Shown: piece after piece, positions 1 to 13,505 of the stretch
Layout: every line of letters starts with the position of its first letter
How positions within the stretch are numbered: the stretch's first letter is position 1
Made by a program: the position numbers and the translations under genes
The notes under the pieces: generated by a model
The model's input: only the letters and a program-made list of their open reading frames with translations
Databases searched by the model: none
Told to the model about the DNA's origin: nothing
Assembly (NCBI GenBank): GCA_964023205.1
Contig: OZ026836.1
Location: 1,309,501-1,373,500, forward strand
Reading direction: 5' to 3'
DNA from: Lutraria lutraria
Taxonomy: Eukaryota; Mollusca; Bivalvia; Venerida; Mactridae
DNA: 64,000 bases

Positions 1-1427
1 TATAAAATCATGGGAATTTATCAATTGATATAACCTATGACGATTTGATGAATTGAACAAAGTAAAGCAAGCAATTTATTTTGGCTATTTTAGAAAAAAC
101 AACTTTTATGTAAAACGTATAAAGAATTCCACTTACTAAGCAGAAATAAAAAAAACACGTTTTAACGTACTTTGTCAATGATTTCGATTTTAAAATCAAA
201 TTGAATCCTTGTCTATTTTTTGCTTTTCTGGAAAACAATGCATAGCACATTTTGCAATCAAGCATTCCTCGAAGCGTTTTTAGTCATTGCAAAACAATTT
301 TCAAATATTCTCGGAAGATCTCATTTTGCGATTAAATAATGGGAACAAAAAAAAACAATTTACGAATGAGTAACCTAAAGCAATAAAGACTTGAAAAAGG
401 TTCGGAATTAGACAGTATATCTGATAAAATAATTTGTCTTTAAGCAGGAAAGTCAGTTCTGGTTTACTTTTTTCTCTTTAACTTCAAATTGCCATTAAAT
501 TGGTCCCTCTATTTAGACTCATTTCAGTAAAAGGAATTGAACCAATTTCTAAATTCCAATATTAAGGGTTATAGAGTATTCATGTCCGTCTTTGTATAGG
601 AATTTTGCTTCTATTTTTATTCTTCAACACTATTGGAAAAAACTTGGAACCAATTAATGGTACACATTAAATTCAAATTTTGTAATAGTGCTAAAATTGA
701 ATTTCACTTATGGGTTAATGTGAAACAAAGTCTAAAATCGTGATGTGCATGATCTCTTGAGTTTCGACAACCATAATATACAGAAAATTACAAAACCTTG
801 TAAAAAGCGCGTGATATTTTTAGAACATTTATATAACATAATGGTGCAATTGTTTGCACTTTATTTTATACACTAAAAAAGACATGAACAATCAAACATG
901 CATGTATGTTGTTTAAATGGATACTAAATATCTTTTGCAGTATTTTAGGGTTCTTCTTTGTTACGATTTCCAAACATGTTTTATGTTCACATATGAAAAC
1001 ATACTTGAATGTTTACGAAAAAGACACTTCTTGTTCTACGCGATATGGACACTGTTCCAGCAAGGAAACAATTAAATGATTTCCCCGATCTAGTCTCCTT
1101 TTATAACTTACAGGTACATTCTTTTGGAATAGAATACCTAAATATGTACGTGACTCATACACAATTGCTAAGTTAAAAATATCTTAGAGTAAATAGTTGC
1201 ACACTGATAGGACAATCCCTACATCGTAATAATATTGGAACTGCATTAATAGTTACACATTTAACTATCTAATTTCATACTATCTATTCTATATCGTTTC
1301 TGTTTCTGAAATCGAGTTACTTTGTAGATTCTGTAAAGTTATTTGTTTTATGTTGTTTTATGCTTGTCTGTAACTGTCTAAGTTTCGTCGACCATACTGA
1401 AAATTGGTTTTATATCAAGTATGGTAT
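1..1427. other. AT-rich non-coding DNA, nothing recognised
   Basis: I see no exon, RNA gene or repeat structure here. The only small open frame (35..265, minus) is low-complexity and resembles no known protein. Confidence 0.6.
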
Positions 1428-1510
1428 CCACTAGGGATGGGTATTGCGTGAAATTTCGTATCGCGATATATTGCAATATGCAAAATTGTATTGCAATATC
1501 TATTCCGATA
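1428..1510 (+). mobile_element. Possible end of a hAT-like DNA transposon
   Basis: The stretch opens with CACTAGGGATGGGTATTG and continues into TATCGCGATATATTGCAATA-type sequence. The AGGGATGGGTA...CGATAT pattern is what I remember from the ends of hAT-type elements in animal genomes. I found no matching opposite terminus, no transposase remnant and no target-site duplication. It is at best a terminal fragment, and the call rests on motif memory alone. Confidence 0.25.
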
Positions 1511-4500
1511 AGTTGGGAGTTTAAAACGTTTGATTTATTAAGTATTCAAGCTTGGATTTAAATTGAAAATATGTAGTTTCATTAATCATTTAATTGATAT
1601 TATCTTTATTTAATCAATCTCATTCATACAAAATAAAGACGTTGTTATTATTATTTATCTTAGATATGATAGATATCATTTACTTTATTCAGTTCAACTC
1701 AGTAATAATTAGATTTCATTAATTTTTGATACATGATGTTATTTTTGTTAAAAGAATAACAACCTACACCAACATATTTCATGTATCTACAATTAATCGT
1801 CAATTTAAGAGAATTTAAATGTAGTAGTCGATTTCTAAGACTGATCTGACTAATTTGTAGTCTAGTCTGATTAATCCGTGCAGTTCTGTTAACTGTTTTA
1901 AGAATGGAATAACTGCATATTTTACGTGCCATACGGTGTCTGCGAACATTTTTTACATGAAACGCACCCAAGGCAGAATGTTCAAAACTTCTACATTATC
2001 ACTAACACTATATAACCAATCTAACCAACATAAGCTATAACATAAGATATAATCACATAGTCTAAACTGGAAAAAGTCAAATAGAAGCGTACAGAGAACG
2101 CATTAGAAAGGTCCAATACCACTAGTTGCACGACAGTAACATCGCAAGAACGCGCTATACTACTCCACACATCATGTAAAGTAATACACGTAGTAAACTT
2201 GAGCAACTACTATTGTTCACATATTCAATTACAAATAATAATCAACTTTTAAATAGTTTCATTTGAATGGCTTTGTAACGTTAAGTTATCCCCGTACATT
2301 TATGATACATTTATGAAAATTTAGTAAAACAAATTTAGAATTTACAACAGAAAGCGTCTCAGAAATGTTGTTAGGAAAGCAATGTGAATTGGTTAAAAAC
2401 ACATATTCAAATGGCGGAAGAAATTTAGTATAGAAATGAATATAAATTATAAAAATAACGATATTGTGGTGATGCATCTGCAGGCAGCTATGTCTTAATC
2501 GCCGCATGTTGTATATTTGTCCTTGAAATATGTCCATAAAATATTATTTTTATATGCTAACTGCTTTCAGGAATTCGCGAACTGTGTTCCAACTTTATAC
2601 AACCCAAAGTATAGACTTCTAAAGTAATTAGGCACCTGTTCGATCAACACAAACTTGTCAATACAACAAAGTAGACCATAAATTGTACAAGTCTATGTCG
2701 TACTAGGGTTTTACAGACGTTAAAAAAACAAATATAATTCCTTATACAGTTATAACCTCTTAAAATACTTAACCCGCGATGAATTGTTCAATAATGAGGA
2801 ATCAATGTCGTCTGGACCGGATGTATCATCATATTATGAAGGCAAAGGGCCAAGTTCTAAATAGAAAAGTTTAGATTTATCCCATTACGGCAATCATTTG
2901 CTTGCAGACAAAACACTGCTGGGAAAAAAGTCAAATACGACTGTACACCGTAAGATTTTCGATCGTTAGTAATATTGCAAATGTACATTCATATTTTTAC
3001 ATAGTCACTAGGTAGTAACTAGGATTAATACGATGTAGTGTTATTCAAAGAATACACCTATAATAATAATTCCATTTTGTAAACTTGAATGCAAAGTGCT
3101 CTATTTGGTAAGATGTCATTGAGACATCATGTGCAATTGTTGATTTTGTTTGAGAAGAAACTGGTTCACTTAAACTATTGAAGATATTATCAAACATTTT
3201 GTTCTTTATGGTTCTATGTCGAAGGGACTATACATACCTTCTCTATTAAATTCAATGCATGTTAAAAAACAGACACAAATATCAAATTTCTAAGCACTTT
3301 GATAGTGATACGAGCGAATTTCACTGTGTATAGAAAATCGGAAAGCAGGAGGACGTCTGCATGGATCTAATTGTATGCAACCAGACACCTCTCTACAATT
3401 TAGTGCTTCAGAGATACAGAATCAAATAAAAACAATGACCAGACATTGCATGCAAATGTTATCAACCAGATAATATCTTAGAAATTACTAAAGAGCATAA
3501 TGCCATCCCACAAATAGGATATTATAAGGTTATAGTTGTGATGTAAAAGCAGAGATTTGTCAGCTTAACAGCAGTGGCATAGTGCTGCTTACAAATTTAT
3601 GTGTCTTTTACACGCTACTTTGATAAATAGGGTTTGTTATGGCAACCCGTCTGCGAATTTTATTTTCATATCTTTGCTATCGAACACATTTTCAAAATAA
3701 CGACATTAACTTTATAACCGTGCCCTAAAAACAAAAAGTAAGGTTTTACAAAGAAGGAAATATACAAGGATACAATACGTCGTAAGGATTGTAAATCAGT
3801 AAACTTTGTAAGAAATCTACAATAGTGAGCTGGTTACTTACAAACATGTTCATATAAGGTATCGTAATGTGTTAGTTTTATTGAATTCTCAAATGTCAGT
3901 ATTTTTATAGACAACATTTCGCGGAATAAACAACACATTCTTTTTTAAATGATAAACCGATATACATATACATGTAGTTTGTAATTTAGCACGTAAAGCA
4001 GAAATTAAAAGTAATTACCATGTATTTCTCAAGTATATAAATTTTTTCCAATTTCATGAAAATCGCATTTTAATTTTGGCATAAATAACAGGTTTGTTGA
4101 ATTTGGATTTACCCTATTCTTGAGAGATTCAGAAGCATTTAAGTATGTTCATCATTGTAAAGTGCTCATCAAGACGAAAACAATTCTACCAAAATCGCAA
4201 TATCGCCAAAAATTGAGTTATGGGGTTGTAGAAAAAGCCGACGACTATTCGTTTTATGACAAAATGAAACATACTGATGATTATCATGTTATTAATTAAG
4301 GCTGGACGAATCTTTACTTTAAATGCTGTTACATTCTGTTGATCATAATGGTCTATATGTAATTATATTCACAAAATTTGTACAAAAGTTACAAGAATAT
4401 AAATTGCAAATTACAACAGAATCTTATATATTTCAGGGGTACGTAATTTGATACTGGTAGATAGATTATTGTTAGCATCTAATACAGAGCAAAGAGCGAA

Positions 4501-5151
4501 CAAAAACGTAATCTAGACAAAGGCGAATTGATTAACAAAATTAAATTCTTTAATCAGAACGAACATGTCCATACAACAAAAGATCCTGCCAATCCGAGTA
4601 TGAATCTTTATAAAGCTTCATTTGTATCGCATACCTTCGACATGAAGAATTCAGCGTTAGAAAGAAATTAACTTGAATACACATAATGTCAAGAGATTAC
4701 TCATCTCAATCGAAAACGACATCTAATTAAGTTTTAGTTAATTATATTTTACGCCATGTCAAACTGTCGGAATATTTGTATTATTAGCTTAACAACTCAC
4801 GTTCTTGCTATTCACATGGAATTGTATTTGTTTCATAAAATCCTGACAGGAAAGCACACTGGGCCACATCGGTTAATCCACACTGAAATTTCTTTTTATG
4901 TTAATAGGCGTACTATTATTAAGAGGAAATAATTCCGAACAAATTGCCAAATTTGATGTTGACAACATCTCCCGATTTCTGTACATTTGGGAATGAGCTA
5001 ATCAACATGTATATCGTATCCATTGATATTAATCGTGTATAAAATGGGAATTAAATTAAAATGATATACGGAATACATCATCCATCGTAAAAACGTACTG
5101 TAGACTTAGTCCAAATTTACATAGTTGACTTATATCGTAAATGTTCTAATT
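1511..5151. other. AT-rich non-coding DNA, nothing recognised
   Basis: Three small minus-strand open frames (1699..1971, 2021..2206, 2286..2537) lack recognisable domains, convincing splice sites or coding-like composition. No tandem repeat or SINE head was recognised. Confidence 0.55.
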
Positions 5152-5402
5152 TCAGTGGATTGAACACCCCGGTTTTTTTCAGTTATATATGGCAATCGGT
5201 TCATCTAACTAGTTTTCCTGTACTGGATTGTAACCAGTACTCACCTCATGAATTCGGTAATTTCTTTACATACGGAGAAATCGATATTTTTATCAATTAT
5301 TTATAGAAGGGTTTGACCTGATAGGACCAGTATTAGAACACACTTTCGCCGGGTTACAAGTCCAGTAACTAATCTAGCAATTAAACTACGGTCGCTGCTT
5401 TT
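5152..5402 (-). mobile_element. tRNA-derived SINE, decayed
   Basis: Read on the minus strand, the element starts with a tRNA-like head (about 5400 to 5318). The head has an A-box-like GTAGTTTAATTGCTAGATTA, an anticodon-like loop around GGACTTGTAACCC, and a B-box-like GTGTTCTAATACTGG. The anticodon-like TGT suggests a tRNA-Thr ancestor. The body (about 5230 to 5155) contains GTACTGGTTACAATCCAGTA and then GATGAACCGATTGCC. A related body is found in the SINEs at 50391..50625 and 12456..12715. The intact B-box core TTCGAATCC is mutated, so this is a fossil copy, not a working tRNA gene. Boundaries are approximate. Confidence 0.6.
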
Positions 5403-6720
5403 GTAAATTTCGATTTAAACCTTTTCATATTGAGTGTGTGGTGACGAATCCACAAGAAATTTGTTTTAATTCGCCCTCATTTCATCTGATAATAGTATAA
5501 AGAATGATAATGCTGTTCACAGCTTTTGTGTGTAATCAGGATTATAAAAGATTACAGTGTTTTAGAAATCTTCCATTTCCAGCAGGAAGTGACAACAATC
5601 ATTTGTCAGACTTCACGTAAAGTCTAACAAAAAATAAACAACCAGATATTGTCGTCATGAAATATTACTTTAAGAATAACAAATTACCTTCTTTACCACG
5701 AGTCTGCCATTAATCGCAATTAACATAGATAAAGACGCTATGAACCGTGATAATGGAGCGTACATGTTCTGAATATTTAGGTAATCACCTGACCAAGATG
5801 AAGAATGCAAAAATTGATGCTTTTAATTCAGACTTTGTACAAATGACTGAATGATATTGCTTCTCCAAACTGTCGTTATTCACCATGGTATTCACTATGG
5901 GCATGAAAACCGTATAGTTATTCGAAATGCGTACTCGAATTATGATTCATTACAAAAACACTTTTCCGGGAATTAGAACAGAACGTATCGGATTGTTTGT
6001 ACATCGAACAATGCAACACCTGCAGTCATCATTTTATTCAGTTTCACAAACACACTAGTTCACTTAAAGACTTCGGAATAAAAGTTTTAATAATGCCCAT
6101 ATATTCATACGTTGAAGGGGACACAAATCTCAACTTTCAAAATAAAACATAGATTTGAGTCACATGGCCAGTTCATAGAATTACTTTTGGGGGTCTTTAC
6201 AGAAGTATTGGTAAGTTGTAAACCTGTTAAATTCAATATTTGAAGAATGTAGACTAGCTACCACTGATAAATCAAGAAAATGATACCGTTAAAAACGGTT
6301 TATGAAAGTGCATTCAGACGAACAGTTCGTGAACCAAAGTTATTTTTAAACGATACCAAATTACATTGAACGTTGTACGAATCTAGTTTTGGTTGATATA
6401 TTCGCGTTTACTGAAACGACCAGAAAAACATTCGACATGTAATAAAAATTTCGACAGGACGCCAATTTTGCATTAATTAAAATGTAAACAAAGAAATATC
6501 AGCGCGATTATGAATTTAAAGCTGTGACAACACGTGATAAGTAATGCATAATGTACCTTTAGAAGACGTATGGGATGATCCATTAAGAGGGTAAGTCTTC
6601 TTTGATTTCCGGTTTTTTCTATTCGTATTATAGTTTTTTGTAGAATGTTAACTATCACTTTCATTTTCCCCACGGCCTTTGACCGATTCACTGACAATAA
6701 TTCGAGTGAAATCGAGTGCG
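5403..6720. other. AT-rich non-coding DNA, nothing recognised
   Basis: No gene, RNA or repeat was recognised. Small minus-strand frames at 6473..6697 and 6648..6878 are chance ORFs. The second overlaps the start of the retrotransposon remnant on the other strand. Confidence 0.55.
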
Positions 6721-8257
6721 AAGGATAAAGCTGTTATAAAACAGTTTACTTCAGTATAAACAAATGACTCCAGGCAAATTTTACCAAACCTTGGTCTGAG
6801 TCCTTTTGCTAGCATGCCTAACATACAAATAATTGAAAATGGTGTAAAGAAATTACTTGAACATTTAAACCAGTACAAAGAGCCAGGCCCGGATTAAATT
6901 AAACCTAGAATTTTAAAAGAATGTGCTAATCAAATGGCCCCAATGTTTACTATTTTATTCAATAAATCCCTTGATAGTGGTTCTGTCCCCTCAGATCGGT
7001 CTGAAGCAATGTAACACCGATTTTTAAAAAGGGTGAACAATTCCAAGCTTCAACTTTTAGGCCCGCATCACTAATATGTATTGCTTGCAAATTACTGGAG
7101 CACATTGTTTTTCAGTAATATCTTGGACCACCTAGATCATTTTAATATCCTGGTGGAAAACCAGCATGGTTTTCGTGCCCGGAGGTCTTGTGAAACCCAA
7201 CTTGTGGGCTTTATTCATGACTTAGCCAAATCAGTACAGAGAAGCCAAGTTGATGTTGCCATCGAGGACTTCAGTAAAGCGTTTGATGTAATTCATCAAG
7301 ACAGACTCTTATTAGAATTAGCCCATTATGGCATCAGGGGCTCTGCACATTCCTGGATCAAAGCTTTTCTAGGACACAGAACACAAAGGGTGGTAGTAGC
7401 TTGGCTCCTGTTATATCAGGCGTCCCTCAGGGATCAGTCCAAGGACCGCTTCTATTTCTGCTCTTCATAAATGACTTACCAGATTCTGTATCTTCCGGTG
7501 TGCGTCTTTTCGCTGATGACTCTGTCATCTACAGAAAAATAAGGTCACAGACAGACTCTGTTCAGCTGCGAAAGGACCTTGATAGTCTGTCATTATGGGA
7601 GCAGAAATGGAAGATGTCTATTAATGTAAACAAATGCCACACCATGCATGTTTCTAGGTCTATAAAACCAGTGAGCACTGTCTATTTATCACATGATCAG
7701 CCTCTGTCTGTTGTCAGTCAAGCTACCTACTTAGGTGTAGAAGTAACATCTACATCTAACTTACCTTGGTCTCCTCATATTAACAAAATATCAAGTAAAG
7801 CAAGTCAAAGTATTGGTTTCCTTAAGCGTAATATACATTATGCTAAGAGTAGTACTAAATCAGCTGCTTATAATACCATTGTTAGACCAACAGTAGAGTA
7901 TTGTTCTAGTGTATTGGACCCTTATCATCAGAAAGACATAGATAGATTGGAAAATATTCAAAGGCAAGCTGGGAGATTCGTAGTTAATAATTATAGCAAG
8001 ACCCCGGGCACAGTACAAATATCTTAAATTTAAATTGGAATTCCCTTCAGACCAGACGGCAATATAGTAGGTTAGTTTTATTTCATAAAATGGTATACAA
8101 ACATGTTGATTTAAACCCTAAACAATATCTGGATCCATTCACAAGACAATCTAGACATCACCATCATTTGGCTTTTCAGATACCTTCTACCGCAGTTGAC
8201 TATTACAAATACTCATTTTCCCCATGAACTGTGGTAGAATGAAACTTCTTGAGTGAA
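6721..8257 (+). mobile_element. Decayed non-LTR retrotransposon (LINE), reverse transcriptase region
   Basis: A reverse transcriptase, the enzyme that copies element RNA into the genome, is readable over about 1.5 kb in several frames. The order is: an upstream palm region ending EPGPD then a stop then IKPRI (about 6870..6910); LLEHIVFSNIL and the conserved NQHGFR equivalent QHGFRARRSCETQL (7081 onward); DFSKAFDVIHQDRLL; GVPQGSVQGPLLFLLFINDL; and the catalytic box LFADDSVIY (about 7507..7533). After this come the thumb region, and a C-terminal part read in another frame (LNWNSLQTRRQYSRLVLFHK, from about 8030) that ends near YYKYSFSP. I see in-frame stops in the first third and frameshifts near 7398, near 8005 and just after 8226. 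The family GVPQGSVLGP motif has Q for L. No endonuclease domain is left, and no 3' tail or target-site duplication is visible. Architecture and motifs fit the CR1/jockey-like RT group; the clade is inferred. The copy is dead. Confidence 0.9.
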
Positions 8258-8499
8258 ACGTTGTTTATTTTGTGCACATGTATCGTTTCTCAAGGGATAT
8301 GGCCAAACTTTCATAGGACTATTGTCTTCAAGTACCTCAATGCATATTGTCGGGGGTCAATGGCTTATATATAAATAATATGATTATAGAAAAGCACTCA
8401 TTCTGCATACAATTTGTCAATACATCAAAATGTTCAGTTCAGTTGCAGCAGTTTATCGTAGCAGTGTAAAGATGAAAACTGGTCTTTCTGAAAACATTT

Positions 8500-8915
8500 T
8501 ATAGCGCACAAAGTGCTCATGGTGAGCTTTTTTGATCGCCTTGCGTCCGTTGTGCAACATCTTCTGTTATACCAGTGTGCCTATTGTAACCAAACTTTGC
8601 TGGAATGATCCTTGGGTAGTCCCCTTTCATACTAGTAGTTAAAAAATCATTAAATACTCTTAAAAACGTTTAAGATATTCTTGTGCAAAGCCGCAATGCC
8701 CAGCGCTTAGATTTTTGATGTGAAACTTTGTGTAGTGGACTTCTACCAAGTTAGTTAAAATTATGGCCCTGAGGTAAAAACTGGCTCGCCCTGGGGGTCG
8801 CTTGATTTTACATAAGATCATGACCTATCATAGGGAAAAAAGGAAAATGTTTTTAAATTCCCCTTTTCTGGTAAACGATTATAGGGCCATCTTGTCCCTC
8901 CTGTTTATAAGTATG
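8500..8915 (+). repeat. Dispersed bivalve-type repeat, probably a transposon remnant
   Basis: The segment opens with AAAGTGCTCATGGTGAGCTT and TTGATCGCC. It runs through ACCAAACTTTGCTGGAATGA, GGACTTCTACCAAGTTAG and CTGGCTCGCCCTGGGGGTCG, and closes near AGGGCCATCTTGTCCCTCCT. I recognise this order from a very common interspersed repeat of bivalve genomes. There is no second copy in this window, so the support is recognition only. It contains no coding capacity. The unmarked 240 bases before it hold nothing I recognise. Confidence 0.45.
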
Positions 8916-11900
8916 TTTATTGATCCTAGATGTATAATACTGATTAATAAATACTATAAACGGATCATAAATTTGTAATTATTGTAATGACCTGTATTTT
9001 GGCGAGTTATAGACCTGGATCAATAAGCTTAAAATGAAAATATGATACACTTAAGATGATAAGGGGATATTGTAACTACTTACTATTTTGTTCCATGGGA
9101 CTTATGACCACCAAACCCTTTAATTTGTACTATTTTATGAGCAAAACAGATTGTGTTTTTAACAGGTAGTGTGTGTAAAAAACGAAGTTAGCAGTGTTAA
9201 TTCTCATTATTTCAAACAAATTTCACTCGTACAACATTGATAAACGTTTTGACATTGTGTAGTACATATTACTTTTTTTAAAATATGAATTTATTTTTGT
9301 GTTTGAATGTACGCGATACTTTGTTCTTATATCCAAATTATCTTTGACATGTTATCTCTTTTTTCTCTATTCTTGTCAACATTCCTTTTAGTGCAAATAT
9401 GACTTGAAATTACATTAATTTCTTTTACTGAAATGTAAGCATGTTCTTATTTATTTAATTCTTACCATATCACACCAGCTTTAGATAATTTTCAAAGATT
9501 GCGACCCCTTTATTTATTTATTTCATTTATTAACTTAATTTTCCATTGTACCATGGATATTGCGTCATCTGAATCATTTTCAATGTAGCACGTTCAGTGA
9601 GATAGTACTTTTCAACTTCATTTATTGTTTGTTGGGAAGGTTTTGACATGGTGGATTTTTGGAAGGTTATATTATTGGCAAGGAGAGGTTTTTGTGTATG
9701 ATTTTTCTAGATATCTTATCTGATATTCAAGCCAGTTGTTAAAACGCACGAAATAAAACGGAAATAGTTATAAAACAAAAAAGTGTAAAGTCAGAAAACC
9801 CAACACAATCAAGGGGTTGATCTCCTCGCACGTCATCAAAATTGAGAAACAGACAACAGGAATTGAATTTGGACTTTTACTATTTGTTTACGTCAAGAAA
9901 GTATATCTTTTCTCTTTTCAAAATACCTCCGATTCAAGTAATTCGCATCTACAATCTTTTACTTTACTGTAAATGTAAAGTGCATCCGGAAGTCACTTTC
10001 CTGATTGCTTAAGGTTATTAGTTATTCACATACTTCCACACCATCAAAGTGTGATTCAGCTATGACATCCATTAACTTAGGGAATAATAAAGATCGCACA
10101 ATGCCAGAATTGTTAAGGCGAGTATTAGGGACCGGCCAAATTCTATCACGTGTTTTTCAGTTCAAAACTGGAGAATACGGAACGTCATATAATATTATAC
10201 AAAGGTATTACCGTAATGCTTACGCTAAGTCTTACTCCTACAAAATACGACTTGTTCATCTGACATGATCTAGCTGACTGATTAGCGCTTTTCATTATGT
10301 AGATGTTCACCTTATGAATCTCATTTCATGATACTTTTATTAACTTAAATCACCAATGATTTTAAATTTATTTTGACATTCAGGTTTTTTATATCTTGTT
10401 AGACTCTTTCGGATATCAAGCGTCCTTTTGGAGGAGGTGGGGGGTCAAGACCATGAAAAGTTATAATCTCACATTATCCTCTGCAATCGACGAAGCAACC
10501 AAACGTTTGGTCGTCAGTAAGTATTTTGGCCATCACCTTCGCACATACCAAAACCTTCAAATAAATCCCTGTCACCGATACTATACTCAGCCATCATTTT
10601 GATTGCCACTTTTTAATATTTCGCGCTAGTTAGCTGATATTCAAAATGTTGACTGAATGCAGTGTTTTTTATAGACGCCTCTTTCTTGGCATATAGTTCT
10701 AACGTGACCTTACAAACACATTTACGTGTTGTGTATGCTCTCCATACATATTTCGTAGCAATCGAAGTTGTTGTTTTACTTTTCAAAAGAAAATGTTACA
10801 AAATACAATTTTGCTCTTTGGTACTCATTTTCTAACTGTTTATCCCCTGTTTCGAACTAGAAAACAACTTTGTGATAAAGAAAAGCAACATGATTTGATT
10901 TGAGCGTACAAAGTCAATATTCTGTTTGACACACGTCGTATCTTCAATTTAAGTTAACATTTATGAACTCATTGATGATACACTATTATATTGCGTGTTG
11001 TATAGTATTAAGACGTTGTAGGTTGAAAATATCTATTTTCTAGTAAAGGAATCTTATTTTTATTTTTTTCCATATCAATTCAGCATAGCATATTGCATGA
11101 TGTCATTACAAAACACGTAGATTGCTCGAAGAATTGTTTTGTGCAATGGATATCAATTTCTCTCGAATGGCAAGCAAATGAAGCCAGAAGTTCATTGAGT
11201 ATTATTTTCTCTATTAAGAAGCACACGTGGAGTGTTAATATGATAGAAGCTATGAATGAATTTCATCTGACACAGTGTGTAAGGGAAATGTGAATGCTTC
11301 ACGATCCCTATATATTTACCTCTCTGTACATAAAGGAACAAAATTATATTCTGTAATAATATCTAGCGGCATGTTCAATTCCAAAAAAATATATAAAACC
11401 TTACGTAAGAAATGTATCTATTATTATAACAAATCAAGTGTTTGCATTAACGGGAACACATCACGAATGCCAACCATTTGTCTTATATTTGGTACACAGA
11501 AATTTAAACCACGTATTTGGAATGTTCAAAGTCGAAAACTGAAAAAAAAACAGTTAAGCAAACTAATTGCATGTCAAACATGATTATTTTGAAAATGACG
11601 AGTTCGGCTTCTTTACGCAACGATAAGTTTGAAAGTTTCAGCCAATTATTCGTAGAGAATTGTAACCGATGGTGTGGTGAATATTCCTAGCTTAGTACGA
11701 AGCCATGCTGAAGTGGGCTTGTTTAATCGCTGATGAATAATTTTAATTAAATAGCAATACGTACATAGTGCTACATAAAGGATTAAGTATGAAACAGATA
11801 ATTTGCACAAAAAAGCTATTCATTGTTTTGTATTCAGTTATAGCAACTCACAGTATTATACTAGTGTAAAACAACTTAAGCTGTCAGAGATAGATTACTG

Positions 11901-12455
11901 GAGTACTTGATCAAATCAGAATTTATACGATTCATTTTATTTCTTTTAACTAGTACTTAATACGTCTTAACGAAAAAAAGCTTTTAGTCCGATATCTTTC
12001 ATACACGTTTACAGAAACTATTCGATGAATGACCCTAATAATGTGACTATTACGTAGATACTTCTTTCAGATAAGTTTACAGAGAAAATGCTTGAGAAGT
12101 TTCGTGCTGATTAAAGTAATAGAAACAAAATGTTTTGTCCGATTTCTTGATGACTTTTAGATCGATACAGAAGAATACTGTAAGTCTTGTTTTTTCAAAC
12201 GGAGCCTGGAAACATAATCTTTGTCAATATCAAGTCACATTCGAAAACAGACGCATTCTTAAACAAATACTTGTAGTTGGTTATGAAGCACGACATGAAA
12301 ATAAAAGTTAATTGGAAGAGGGATACACGAGCATTTCGAAAGAGACTACTGGGAAATAGCTGTATCTTCTAAAGATTTGGAGGAAGCTGAAATATACAAA
12401 CAAAAAGTAAATCCACTTCGTACTTATAGAATTTACACGTAAACATTCTCAAAAA
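8916..12455. other. AT-rich non-coding DNA, nothing recognised
   Basis: Small plus-strand frames at 10005..10268, 10396..10602, 11093..11293 and 11275..11583 have no recognisable domain or coding-like composition. No repeat structure was seen. Confidence 0.5.
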
Positions 12456-12715
12456 AGATAGGACAACTTTATTAAGAAACAAAATGGGCTTGCAACCCGA
12501 CGATCCGGTTTCGAATTACGGTCGCAACAGGTAACATTTTTCTATAGATAAATCATGACACTTGGTCGATATCTATCCCTTTGAGTACATGTTGCTCGCT
12601 TTTTGTTAAGGGATAAGTGAGTTCTAATAATGTTACTAAACAGTCCAGCAAAACTGGTTAGCTGAACTGACCGCCGGATATAACACTGATCTGTTGTTGT
12701 AGACATATATCACAA
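12456..12715 (+). mobile_element. tRNA-derived SINE, decayed
   Basis: An anticodon-arm-like hairpin GGGCTTGCAACCC (about 12487..12499) is followed by a B-box-like GGTTTCGAATTACGG, and then by GTCGCAACAGGTAAC. The 3' half carries AACTGGTTAGCTGAACTGAC followed by CGCCGGATATAACACTGATC. This corresponds to the body of the minus-strand copies at 5152..5402 and 50391..50625. The head is degenerate, with a poor A-box. The start is approximate. Confidence 0.45.
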
Positions 12716-13505
12716 TAAACTCTAATTGGCAGATATTTCTAAAACTTTGCACATATAAAGATTCATCCTTTCTTACTACAGAAACAAAAAATATAGGTCG
12801 CCATGCTCGTTTGTGAGTTATGCCCGATTGTTACCCCCCTATAAGACCATTTTGAGCGGATTATCAAAAAAACATTATTTTTTAAAAAATGGCTGGTACA
12901 ACTGCATTTCTCCGTCAAAATTTATTCGAATAGAATGCCATTGATATCATTAGTCTAAGGACAAACTCTGTCCAATTTTGCCTAAATTTGAAAAAAGAGT
13001 ATTTATATACCAAAATCCCTCAAAAAGGGAGACGATCCAACATAATATTATGATTGAAGTAAAAACATCCATAAATTTCTTTTCAACGGACAGATGTTTT
13101 TTTTTAAAACCTTAAAGAACAACATATTGTATAGAATACTTAATAACATAAAAAGGGTAACAGGGGGTTATCCATGCTACTTTTCCTAACAACCATGATC
13201 AAAGACCTCATGAGTTAAAAGCACACAAAGCATTCAGGCATTTAAAAAAACATACCATATCAAATATAAATCAAACACAGTTTTCATGAATAGTTCACTG
13301 TTGTTTCACATCATACTATCTAATACACAGTTCAAGATGTGAATTAATATATAAAGGGCATATTTTTCATAATTTCTTCAAAATGAGCACCGAATACAAA
13401 CTCGCGTAATCTAGGGCCGGCGAGTACACATTCTCCGTAAGATCAACTGGTTGGTATAGTTTATACCTGCGCAGTAGCGATGCTCACTAACAAATAGAAT
13501 ATACG
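12716..13505. repeat. Possible dispersed repeat, unclassified
   Basis: Phrases such as ATAGGTCGCCATGCTCGTTT, TGTGAGTTATGCCC and, further on, GAGCACCGAATACAAACTCG are familiar to me from interspersed sequence in bivalve genomes. I cannot show a second copy, terminal repeats or coding content here. It directly follows the SINE copy. Low confidence. Confidence 0.25.

Noticed and set aside
1699..2537. Three small minus-strand open frames
   Set aside because: Composition typical of AT-rich chance ORFs, with no domains, no splice signals of quality and no clear start context.
5318..5400. Functional tRNA-Thr gene
   Set aside because: The arms carry many mismatches, the B-box is mutated, and a SINE body follows directly. 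It is a SINE head.
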